A stretch of 64,000 bases of DNA from contig CM020504.1 in assembly GCA_009823395.1 (NCBI GenBank), positions 21,996,040-22,060,039 of the forward strand, given 5' to 3'. Both the position numbers and the translations under genes were made by a program. Below are positions 45,057 to 64,000 of this stretch, piece by piece (the first letter of the stretch is position 1; each line of letters opens with the position of its first letter). The notes under the pieces are model-generated. The model was not told the origin of the DNA and made no database searches. It saw nothing but the letters and a program-made list of their open reading frames with translations. The DNA is from Thamnaconus septentrionalis. Taxonomy: Eukaryota > Chordata > Actinopteri > Tetraodontiformes > Monacanthidae.

Positions 45057-46033
45057 TGCTTCAGCGGCTTTGCTGTTTGGGCAAATATGTTTGAAAAAAT
45101 AACGCAATAACTTGACAGCCAGGCGAAGCCAGGCTATCAGGTGGCTTAATGCAGCTTTAATATAATGTATTGTCCTGATGTAGCTTATATGTCTTGCTTA
45201 ATATACATACATGATTATTCACACTTTGATTTGTATTTTTAAAATTAAATTTTTTTACATTTAAAATTATTTCGCATTTCAAGGCAGTTTTTATGTCCAT
45301 ATTAGTGTAAAGCATTTCTTACTGGAGAGTCCTGATTGGGAACCAAATGAACACAAAGGAAGGATTTCCCTTGGAATCTTTTGCATTATTATTATCATTA
45401 TTAAGGTATCTATTATCTTTCAAAAATGTTCATCTCGACCAGGGGTGGGCAAACTTTTTGGCTCAGGGGCCACATTGACTTTTAAAAATTGATTGATGGG
45501 CCGGGACAGCACCAAATGCATACATATCGAATATAATTAACATAAATTAACAAAATATATACATATATTTGTACAAACTATAAATTCGTCAGCTCTTATT
45601 CTTGTTTTTATTTCTGCGAGCTAGCCGTATTCACGTAATAAAACAACAACAAGCAGCTTACTTTGATTCTCCGACGTGGAAAAACTGCAGCATCTTTCCA
45701 CCATGAATATGTTTGCTAGTCAGTCACGCTTCAATCAATTGCCTGTTGACCTGGTGTTGCCGGTTATGACGTAATGTTTATTTTAAATTGTGATCGGCTA
45801 TATATGACCTGCGCAGTATTTTATTTTTGATAGGGACGGGACTATACTACGTTGATTTTGTGTCGGATTTCCTGTCTGATGCGATCTGCTCTGTCGAGCT
45901 TGACCGGATTTAGCGGCAACAAAAATAACAAAACCCAAATTCCCAGCTATTAAGATTTGCTCCCTTATTTGCAGCATAACAAACAACTCTGGATGCTGCT
46001 GTTTCTTTGTATATATATTAATAAAATTATTTT
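45057..46033. other. stoml3-mtus convergent intergenic region with hAT-like remnant
   Basis: Near 45438 the run CAGGGGTGGGCAAACTTTTT, then 'ggctcaggggccacatt', is typical of hAT-superfamily terminal sequence. The following ~500 bp look like a decayed element with no intact frame. A second CAGGGATGTGGGCAAACTTT at about 46708 resembles the same terminus. Confidence 0.5.
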
Positions 46034-47978
46034 ATTAGTAATTGTGTTTGCACATCACAAGTCAAATCTCATTCCTCAGTCCTCTTGGTCTCTTAATCCA
46101 CGGTGACACTTTGGACCATCACGGATGCAGGAGGGAGAAGAAAAGACGACAGGGGAGAGAGCAAAACACCCAAGGACAGGAGAAAAACATGCTTCTTTTA
46201 ACTCCGTTGGTGCACTAAGACACGTCTCATGTTGTAAATGTATTCACATTCAAACATACAATCAGTGCCAAGAACAAACAAATCCTGTAAACGTTTGCCT
46301 CTGGGCTGAATCCAACTGGGCCAACTATAGGGCGTAGAAATTCAGATCAAGATTGTAGAAACCAGGAAACATCTGCAAGCAGAGCATTTGACCTAGTTAA
46401 TACAGAAAGTCAGTGCTCATGTTTCTGACAGGACCCGAATGCTACATTACAAATGGCTGCTACGCGGACACGAAGTCCCTCTACTGTACATCACACACAA
46501 GACCATGTAGACGACTTTGTCGTGGCGGTCATTACATGTTGAAACATTCAGCGCAGAGTAAAAACACAAATGTCCACAGGACACAACAGAAGGGCCGTCA
46601 CGATAGGCAGGGGGTCAGAGTCCAGACAGAGGAGGACTCTTCCAAGAAATCTGTGACTTTGTAACTCGTTCAATCCAAATCGCCTTTAGAAAGCCTAAAA
46701 TAACATTCAGGGATGTGGGCAAACTTTTTTTTTTTTTTTTTTTTGCCGGACATTCTTTCGTTTCACCTGTCAGGCAGAGACATTCTTAGAAATTAGTGGT
46801 AGAAAATTGGAACTGAGGAAAGGCTTCTCAGTCCCACGTTTTTGTTGACATTCTTTTTGAGCATTAAGAGCATTTAACCCTGTTTGGATCGTACAAAAGA
46901 AAATTCTAGAAAATCCGTCGTTGAATCGGTTTTGCTTTGTCTCGACAATCAGAAGTGCTGGTATCTGAGTGGGGTTTCTCCCCAGCAAAAAAAAGCCAGA
47001 CCCAGAAACTCCTTTACATGCTGGTAAAGTTTTTCGACTGGTAAATTCACAGAAAAGGTGACCAGGGGCGCTGCGGAGAATTTTAAGATCTATATACTAA
47101 ACCCCCGTCCCAAACCCCATGCGACTACTCAACTACTCAACTAATGATTTCACATCACAAACCCACCAAACTGATTCCACTAGCTGTAAATACAACTATT
47201 AACAGTGGCCCATCCCCTTTTACATTGGATTAATTTTGTTATACTGCAGTCTCACGCTTCAGCTACGTTGGCTAAATCACTACAAATAGTCTTCAGAACT
47301 ACATCAGCTTCACCACGTTCGACTCAAAAGTTCCAACCCTGAGGTTGAGTTTTCAGCAGTTATCAGAGCAGGAAGTGGCTGTGTATTATTGGCTATAAAA
47401 AACAGCTGTCACATTATTGTCACTTTACAACGGCTGGTTTCCGTCAGTGAGCAGAGGCTGTAGAAAAATCCCCCAAAAGGTCAAGAAAAGATTCCTAAGT
47501 CTAAATTTAGTACGAGTCCCTGAACGACGTATCCTTGTGTGCTGAGAACGCAGTGTAGCTTGCAAAAGTTCAAATGGAGCATTTTTGAAGGGTTAAAAAA
47601 GGTTACAAAGAGGTCAACACACGTTTACGTTAATATAAACAAAGAGGTAAACAGAGTGTTATTACTATTTGTAGTTATTTTTTTTTGCAAACCTATGCAG
47701 CGTACGCACCCACGTCTACACTTCTTCCCCCGGCGCACAACACATGTTGCCCTCACGTTCCACAGGCGACCATTCGAGCGTCCTCATTCATCTACTCTGA
47801 GCTTTGATAACATACATAGATAATAGCAGGAAGTTTCACATTAAACTGGAAGACTTTCACAGCACATGCTTGCTTGCGTAGCAGAACACATGTATCAGAG
47901 AAATTAGAAAGGAATAAACAGTTACTAAGAAATACACAACATTCAAAAACAGACCCACCCCCCCAAGTGTCAGGTTCA

Positions 47979-48458
47979 GGTTTAAAGGTCCCACGATGCA
48001 CCCAATTTCACCCAATTTTTTTTCAGTCTCAAGTGGATCAGGGTCACAGATTAATTTTGCGGAAAACAAAATCTCTGGAGCTCCAAACAAACATACACAG
48101 AGTGTTTACAGCCCTCTGGATTTACAGCCCTCTGTTTACAGCCTCCTGCAAAAAGGCTCTGTTTTAACTTCCTGCTCATGATGAGGCCTCTGTTGATTCT
48201 TCCACGTTTGTAAGAAGACCGGAGCAAGGTGACCATGAGGTGGCTTCAGAGGACAACCACCTTGCTGGGGAGGCCTTGTCCACACTGACATGGTTTGGGC
48301 ACCCTTTGTGACATCACAAGGGGCTGGCTTCCAGAACTACACGTTATATCGCGCAATATCGCAAAGGTGGAGCAAGAAAGAGAATGGAATGGAGCTTTTC
48401 TTATTTCTGAGTCCACTGTCCAGAACACTAATTGGGCATAACGCGTGACCTTTAAACT
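47979..48458. mobile_element. MITE of the AAGGTCCC...TGACATCAC family, complete
   Basis: Left end TTTAAAGGTCCCACGATGCA; right end on the other strand TTTAAAGGTCACGCGTTATG. Internal landmarks shared with other copies are 'acagccctctgtttacagcc', 'tttgtgacatcacaa' and 'aaggtggagcaa'. It has no coding capacity. Confidence 0.7.
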
Positions 48459-49301
48459 CCCTGCTAACGTGTGTTTGATGTGTTTGTCGTGCTGCTCCTG
48501 CAGTTGAGCTACATCACACACGATGAACTGCACATTCCCGCTGAGGTAAAGACAAAAGTGGCGGACGATGTAAATTGTTTTCTCTTCGTTTTCTTTTTTG
48601 CAAGTTTACCTGAGGGATCTTAAAAGCAAAGAAGAGCTCATGTTGCTGTAGGAAGACCTGGCAAAGTTTAGGAGTCCTCTGCGTTTTGCAGGTAAACCGG
48701 GTTGGGGATTCTGTTAGTGCTGCACTTAGAGTAAAATGTAAACTACACTGGCAGGAGGTGGGAAAAGATAGCTGAGCTAAATTAGGATTTAGCAAAACCA
48801 AAAGCAATTCTTTACCCCCGCAAAAGTCCAGATGGAATGGCACGCTGCTAGTTTCACTGCTGGTGAGTGACGGGGCCGGGGACGAGTGTAAGGCGCTTTG
48901 TTTAGGGACTCGCTCGAATAAAAAAAGCTCAACAAAAACATGAAAACATCACTAATGGTCATAAAAATCTGTTTGTTGAAAGCGGATCCAGTCCACGTCT
49001 CAGTGGTTAAACTGGCTGCGAGATGCTAATTCAAGATTACAAAAGGAAGAATAAAGCTTGTTTTGTCTGAGACATGGCGAGAGTGTGCTGCTCCATGTGT
49101 AATTATCACGCCGCCGCTGGGACTCGGGACGACCCATGCAGGAAGACTTCACCACACTGTCAACCCTTATCTGGGCCACTATCTTACAGAATTTACAGTC
49201 ACGTTCAGTTCGCAAACTGAAACACCGTCTCCCACCGTTTATCTGCGTTTTCAGACGGATGCCACGCCCGGCAATATTCACTTCAACCGCGTTCACAATG
49301 A

Positions 49302-49327
49302 AAATAAATAAATAAATAAATAAATAA
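49302..49327. repeat. (AAAT)n microsatellite
   Basis: About six AAAT units just past the stop codon of the MTUS-family gene. Confidence 0.9.
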
Positions 49328-49354
49328 GTAAAAAGGAAGTGGGAAGACGGCAGC

Positions 49355-57538
<8,184 letters not shown>

Positions 57539-57989
57539 CTCACGCTGAGACCTGTGACAACAAAGCGTGACACACAAAGTTCACTTGATGAATTTTTTTT
57601 CACCATTTGTTTTGTTCACTTTCCTGATTTCCTAAAACACACTGAAGTGTTTTAGGGAATCACAGTTTTACCAGGAAGCTAAAATTGGGCATTTTTTTTT
57701 AAGGAGGCAGCAAACAGAGAGCTAAATGTGGAACTTTCTACAGGATATCCGATCGAACAAACCCTTCCTAGGCTGCCGAGATGAAAAAACACATTCCTGA
57801 AAATGGTAAATGGGTTCTTTAAATTTCTTTGTCTATTCTCAGCTGCATCTCCTCCTCCTCCTCCCGTCCTCCCATCACACATGAGAACAGAACCGCCTGA
57901 AGCCCGCTGGCCTGAGAGAAGCTTTGTAACCTCTGGCTCCACCTGCCGCTGCACACAGTTGCCCACTTTCACCGAGGGACCACGTCATG

Positions 57990-58370
57990 CACAATCACAC
58001 CAGCGCTGCAATCTGTCGCGCGACGGCTGGATCGTTAACGGCGGGAGCGCCGCAGTCGCGCCCGCCGCACAAATCCTCCTTCATCACGTCGCCCCGGATC
58101 GATAATGACACCGCGGAGCGGCAGCACTCCTCCGCGCTCTTCCCCGCGTCAGGCGGGAAAATAAACAATCTAAATGGGAGCTGATGATGAAGCGGCGCTC
58201 ACATTTTCCAGAGCAGCCTCCGCCGAGAACGTCTCACGTCGGAGGGAGGGAGGGGGGATGAGGCGGGGAAGAAAAGCGGAGAAAATTGAGATATCAAGAG
58301 ATTTTCCCTCTTGTTTCTCGTCCCCGAGGCGGCGAGGATTAGACCGCAGGGAGCCAAACAGGAGCAGCTT
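57990..58370. promoter_or_regulatory. CpG-island-like stretch inside the MTUS-family locus
   Basis: Many CpG dinucleotides in an otherwise CpG-poor region (for example around 58018-58060 and 58110-58160, and again 58190-58350). It lies about 450 bp upstream of the 57401 exon on the minus strand, so it could be the promoter of a short isoform, as known for MTUS1. No start codon with a good splice donor was found in it. Confidence 0.45.
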
Positions 58371-58399
58371 TGACACGGTGCACACACTGTTTTATTTTG

Positions 58400-61300
58400 G
58401 TGACAAAACTCTCACACCTCCCACACACTACACGCACGCACACACACATTGTGTAATGCCACGGTATCATGGTTATTCGCCCGCAAGGTTGGATGTGTTG
58501 TGTGAGATGCTGCTGGGGGTGTTTATTTACTGTTGCCCTTCTATAGTCCTCAACCAGTCTGCCCATTCTGACCTCTGACCTCTGACATCAACAAGGTGTT
58601 TTCCTGACACGTAGCTGATTTCTCCTGTTGGGATCACGCATGTCTTGAAAATCTCAGTGGATCAGCAGTTTGACCAGCAGCCAAAGCACTTTGATCCCCT
58701 TTTCTACCACATTCTGAGGCTCGCTTTGAACTTCAGCAAGTCGCCTTCACCACATCTCCATGCCTGAGCTGCTGCCGTGAGATTGGTTGATTTGCAAAAA
58801 AAGCAATTGGCCAGTGTGATGTGTGTTTGTTTGTTTTTGGAACTGTGTTTTAACTTAATTATTAATAAGCCATTGGAATGACCAAAATGTGGAGAAGATA
58901 AAAAAATCCTCCAATGAACGATCGCTGTGCTCTGCACGCCAGCGATTCAGGTTCCCCTCCCTGCATTTCAGGGCTCCTCCTTGATCTCTGGATCTGATCA
59001 GCACAGCTGCTAGCAGTATTTCCTGCCCATTAACCAGTCAAGGACACGAGCCGCACAGGTTTTGATCTGATACACGCTGTGGATCAATTAGCTGTCAACG
59101 ACAACTTTCAGTGCTATCATATTTAGGGATAAAAGATTGTGCTTTTGTGGTTAAATGGGTTGATGTCTGTGCATAATGTTTTATATTCCCAGCATCAGTT
59201 GGACGATGGTTGAGACATCTTTGTTTTTATTTTTTCATGCCTCACAAATAGTGTTTTTTTTACATGAAAGGAAAAATGTTTGGCATTGGCCTTTGAACAG
59301 TTGGCAGGTTGGCACAGATCAACCGGTCGGTAGGTATGAGCGGACTTGTGCTCATTACTCAAAAGGTTAATAATGCATGCTGCACATTCACAGAGGGCCG
59401 AGAACGGGACGTCTGCTACGGCGGCTCAGACGATTGATGGAGATGGGACTGAAATTTCAGCGGGAAAGGGAGGAAGCAGAGGGACGGATTTCATTAGCGC
59501 CATGAGGAGGCAGGCATGCATCGCCGACTGGCAAATTGCCAGGCGATGATGGATATGTGAGAGCGAGGAGGAAGGGGAGACGGGCGGCAGATTCAGCCGG
59601 GAGCTTAGCGAAGGTTAATAATGGAGGGGAAACAGCAAAGATATTAAGGAGGGGACTGCAGGCACAGGGAAGCAGCTGAGAGCAAAACAAAAAAGACAGA
59701 AGCTTCGTTTTTCCTGCTGTGCTGGGAGGCCATTTTATTGGAGGCTGTCTGCACCTGAAGGTGAAAAAAAGGAAAGATGCCACAGTCAGCACAGTGGAGA
59801 GAGCTTCCTTTGCTGTGCTGCCAGTCACATGGACCACATTAATTTGACTGGTTAAAAAAAACAACACTCTAACAGCTGAAATCAGCACAAATGTTTGCAG
59901 CGCCAAGAAACTCAGCAGCGGCATTAAAAGATTTGATCAGTTTGTTTGTGCGCAGCTATGCAGTCTTTACATGTTAGAGAAGCTGCTTTTAATCTTCGCA
60001 ACAAACCCATGGATCTCACTGTGAACTGTAGTGTGTGGGGCATTCAAACAGTTTGTTTCCGACGTCCAAACAAATAACATAAAATAAAAAAAAACTGTCC
60101 TTGTCAGACAATAAGCATTTTTTGACAATCCACATTTGTTAGGCTGCCAGGCCGCGTCAACTGGACCACAGACCAAGAGGTGGGAAAAGGGGAAAAGGCT
60201 CTGAAATAACAGGGGGAGGAGTCACGTGGAACATGATGCTGACAATGAAGCTGAGTCACTTCTGAATTTTCAAAGTGTGCTATAAAAATATTAATATGCA
60301 AAAAAGTGCCATCTGACAACTCTCATCTGGAGTATAGGTGAAAAACTCTCAGTGTTTTGGTTTTGGTTGCCAGTTTGGGGATAAAGTTTAAACTTCTATG
60401 TTTTCCACAAGATGATGCTAATTTTGTTGCAAAAGCAACCTCGTGCATGCAGACAAGGTCTGAACCTGATGGGAAACACGCCGGTGAAGCTGCGCCCTTT
60501 CCTCCTGCTGCCCTCTCGTCATCTCTGCACAGGTGTTTTGCATCTCGGCTCATCAAGGAGACGCACCTGGAGCTCCCCGTGGAATTAAAAATGTGCCTGA
60601 ACAAAGTGCAAGTGGGGAAGCTTCAAGTCGTGGCGACCTTATAGTTTCAGTTTAAGTCTTTACATTGTCTCCTTCATAACAAACAGGAGGGCAGCGGGTG
60701 CCTCAAATCTATAGTTTTAGACTGCAGGGTACATTAGGCGTCAGAAATGCTCCCCAGCGACAAAGGCTCTACGGTGTGTGTGTGTATGTGTGCGTGTGTG
60801 TGAAAGTCAAGGTCAACCCTGTATACATAATGCGCAAAGTACCGACCCTGTACAGACACTGCCTGTCATCTGAGACGAAGACCTAAAGGTTCAGTGTGTA
60901 AAATCTGGCTTAATTTATGATTTTTGTATTTGTGAAAGCTTAAAATGCAGCCAATAAATACATAAATAAAGTGTATACTCACAGCACAATAAAAGTAATT
61001 TGGTTTTACCTTAGAATGGTTCTTATATGTATATTAGAATATACATAGACAAGGGTTTTGCTCCCAGTTAACTGCCACCTTGCACACCCCATATTTCTAA
61101 GGAAGACAGGGATGGACAACCAGCCCGCCTGACAGCACATTTCATACTTTGGGTGACTGTTCACGTCTTCATTATCAACCAATTCAGAAGAAGCTGGATG
61201 AGGTATCCAGGTTTGAGCTCACAGGCACACAAACCTTGGTAGTCGTTCACTGACAAGCTTCGGAGAAGGAAGGTACAGAATCCCTCAGGGGACTTAAGTG

Positions 61301-64000
61301 AAGAGTGTTGCAGTCTAAAATGTAACCACTTGATGTCGCTGTTTCTTCTTAAAAATCTCCAAATATTACACACTTTTGTCGCACCTTCAGACGAACCTAC
61401 TTGGACAAATTCAGCCTGTGAACGCAGTGTTACATCTCCACCCTCTACCTCAGTGTCCCACCATTCCCAGTGTTAGTTTGCCCAGGCTACCGGTTAAGCT
61501 CATCAGCCGCAATTAACATGACAGCTGATTAAATTCGCGTTGACTTTATCGGTAAAGTGACAGGCCCATCGAGCCGTCCTCGTGCCTCGGCTCCGCTACG
61601 CTCCCGCTGTGTCAAATCTTCCCCCCGCAGCATTCAGAGTGGCAGCCCGGTCTAATTGGCCCGCGTAATTTGCCTCTCGTGGCGGCCTGTGTTTGGCGCG
61701 TGCGTGTGCAAGTCAGGTCCGTGAATATGTGCACGCTCGCGCGCTCTCGTGCGTGCGTGCGTGCACCATAGTAACCGCCATCTGTTCACAGCGAGCTAGC
61801 ATGAGTCACGGCTCGGTGGCATCTGGGCTTTGGCTCTGCGCGCCTCTCCCTTCCTTCCTCTCGCATCTCTCGCCTCCTCTCGTCTCGATGCTCCATCGCT
61901 TCATCATCATCTTTGTCTCTTGTCAGATCCGTGATCCTCCTTCCTATGTTCCATTTCCCTGACAACCTAATGCGCATGAAGATGGGGGCGGGGGGCTGAT
62001 AGCTGCTCTAATAACAGTCGGTTCGTCTTGGTGGCTGAGTTTCCATCGCAGCGTCACTCTAATTTAAAAGCGTGCGCTTGATCACATTCCCTCCCCTGCG
62101 CATGTCCGATACTTTCAGTTTATTACGCGCACACCTGCTTCTCCCCTCCCCCACATGAAGGCATATCGCAGAAAACACCTTGGGGGGAATTCCTACAATC
62201 AAGCTGGAGTAAGGATTGGGTTAATGGCTAATCGTTGTCGTGCAAAGAAAGCTACAGGCAGTGTTTAACGCACATGCAGCCGTGCATACTAATAACCAAG
62301 CAGGTGATGAGAATCAATTAAGGTCACGCCAGCTCGCCGTGCAAGAGCTTCTGCCTTTGGAGTTCTGCACGTATCAAACGAAATCTTTTGCACTGCAGTG
62401 GGATCGGATAAGTGATCAAGATCCTTTTGCCGCCACCGATGCAGCTGAATTTTAAGGCCACTCCAGAAGAGTAACAAAAAACTTCGGGAAATGACTGTTA
62501 GCCCAGATGCTACTTGAGATTTTAGCGTGAAGGTTCCAGCTGCTGCCGCCTGGTTCGGCTGCGAGTAAAAAAAAAAAGAATTTCCACTTGAATGTGATTG
62601 ACAGATGAATCAGCCACTCACCAGCCCAGATTTTTCTTCTCGTTCCCATTCCAAATGTTTCTTTTAACCCCAGATGAACACTTGAAATAAATCAAACTAA
62701 TTTTGGGGATGCATTCCATTTTTCATGCAACGTTATAACTGGAATCTACAGGACTGCAAAACAAAGAAAATTTGCTGGAGCTGCTTTTCTCTCCCAAGTG
62801 CGGCTCTGTGAAATCTATCTTGTGTTCAGTGTATTGTTTTAAGCAAACGCTGCATTATTTCTGGGTATTCTAGCTATTCTGTTTTTTTTTCTTTTTTTCT
62901 ATTTTTTCTTAACACCGCAAGCATAACTACTCTAAGCTTCCCTGCTGGTTATTGTGCTGCTGGCAGCCGATTTCTCTCTTTAGACAATGGCTGCATGGAT
63001 TACAAGGAATCAGCGATGAGAGCTCGATTACAAACCATGCAGATTCCTCTCTCTTTTCCTACACTGCAGTTTTTACCTCTGCACGCAGGTACACCATCAC
63101 ACATGTGCTCATCGATCAGCGTCGGCTGACGGGAGGGAGCTGGAACTCCAGGGGTTCCTCTCTCTAACCCACTTTGCAGGATTGCAGCCATCTTTCCGCC
63201 GCTATCGCTCTGCGCCGTAATGATTCCTGCATCTCGCTGTGCCTCTAATGGAGTCGGCTCTGCTCGCTGATCAATTGGCAGAAGGAACGAGTGAGCCGGT
63301 GCCTTTCTTCTCTTCTCCTCTCCTGAGCTGTTGCTGCTACTGCTGCTAACCTGACGTCTTAGAGAGAAGGATGTGCGAGAGTTCATCTGTCAATCAATCT
63401 GCTGTTTGATAATGAGCCAAGCGTGCTGAAGGAAAGATGAAGTTTCCCAGGTGGAGGTGGAGGTGGAGGAAAAAATAAAAAAAACTGAAAGAGCCCGGCG
63501 CTGTGAACACAATCAGCCACATTTCCTTTGCTGCATCGCAAGTTAAACAGTGACGGGGCGTTTGGAGATTGAGGAGGCGAGGATTTCTGACAGCCGTTTA
63601 ACTTCCTCGCTCCCCACCACTAGTTTCACAAATGGGTTTGCTCGCTCGTTCAGAAACATGCTGCAGTTTCTGTCTCCACCTTGTCTCATGTGAGATGATA
63701 GAACGAGGAAAGCATGTATCTGAGTTGGATTGGCCAACAGCTGAACTTTCAGGATTGATTAAGACGTCAGCTTAAACCACAAGGCAAAAGTTCATCTCGA
63801 GTAACAAAATTGCATGAATGTTGTGGTAAATGAGAAAAAGAGGAACTTGACACAAACACGCTCATTTGTCCACCATGAAACTTAGGGCAGTTTTGGATAT
63901 CTGACAGCTTAAAGGTCCAGTTGGTAACATTTTTAAGGAAGCCTGGTACTTAAGGATGCCTGCCTGACAGCACGTTTTGTATTTAGGCCACTGTCAGACG
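58400..64000. other. Gene-free region: MTUS-family upstream intron or intergenic
   Basis: No exon recognised. Mostly single-copy-looking sequence with moderate GC and several homeodomain-type cores (for example TCAATTAGCTGTCA near 59084 and AATTAACATGACAGCTGATT near 61510). Contains a MITE-like copy at about 60888-61378 and the start of another at about 63910 running to the window end. Confidence 0.45.
60888..61378. mobile_element. MITE-like element related to the 39548 element
   Basis: Left end TAAAGGTTCAGTGTGTAAAA; near the right end, on the other strand, a diverged 'agtgtgtaatatttggag'. The internal block 'cgcctgacagcacatttcat' at about 61128 recurs as 'tgcctgacagcacgttttgt' near 63961. 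Confidence 0.5.

Larger units (their letters stand above)
46034..49354 (-). other. Probable long 3' UTR of the MTUS-family gene
   Basis: No coding exon on either strand. A minus-strand AATAAA (TTTATT at 46034-46039) would give a 3.3-kb UTR; closer, noncanonical sites are possible. It contains a MITE (47979-48458) and an (AAAT)n tract (49302-49327). Confidence 0.4.

Overview
This is vertebrate nuclear DNA, almost certainly from a ray-finned (probably percomorph) fish. Every gene is split by canonical GT...AG introns, many under 150 bp. Proteins match vertebrate families end to end, the 511-residue voltage-sensing phosphatase lines up residue for residue with known zebrafish VSP landmarks, and the repeats are fish-type MITEs and microsatellites. 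I see no operons, phage, IS elements, CRISPR or tRNA/rRNA genes.

Layout, left to right: (1) ilk (+), all but its first coding exon, 374-3933. (2) smpd1, acid sphingomyelinase (+), complete, 5276-9471, with a perfect 10-bp CLEAR-type palindrome about 430 bp upstream of the ATG. (3) tpte, voltage-sensing phosphatase (-), complete, 18 coding exons, 11301-15695, tail to tail with smpd1. (4) fgl1-like secreted fibrinogen-domain protein (+), 17969-20048, tail to tail with (5) thsd1 (-), 20590-25001; their predicted mRNA 3' ends meet or overlap. (6) vps36, ESCRT-II subunit (-), complete, 14 exons, 27156-30675, head to head (829 bp between ATGs) with (7) proser1 (+), 31505-39035, which carries about 460 bp of (TA)n in an intron. 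(8) stoml3 (+), complete, 41902-45056. (9) the C-terminal half of an MTUS1/MTUS2-family coiled-coil microtubule protein (-), 49355 to about 57538, whose upstream part lies in or beyond 57.5-64 kb.

The genes do not form one pathway; the interest is in synteny. ilk and smpd1 correspond to human 11p15.4. tpte, thsd1, vps36, proser1 and stoml3 correspond to human chromosome 13. A fibrinogen-like and an MTUS gene in the same window recall the 8p22 pair FGL1-MTUS1, which suggests a paralogous block. Exon boundaries below were set by hand from splice signals and reading frame, and the exon lengths of every complete gene sum to a multiple of three. Gene spaces contain two fish MITE-like families, a dispersed ~360-bp repeat (two copies plus a fragment) and many microsatellites. 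I found no convincing wholly new system; the best leads are regulatory or structural (CLEAR site, frame-preserving thsd1 intron, orphan CRE/CCAAT/E2F cluster, MITE families).
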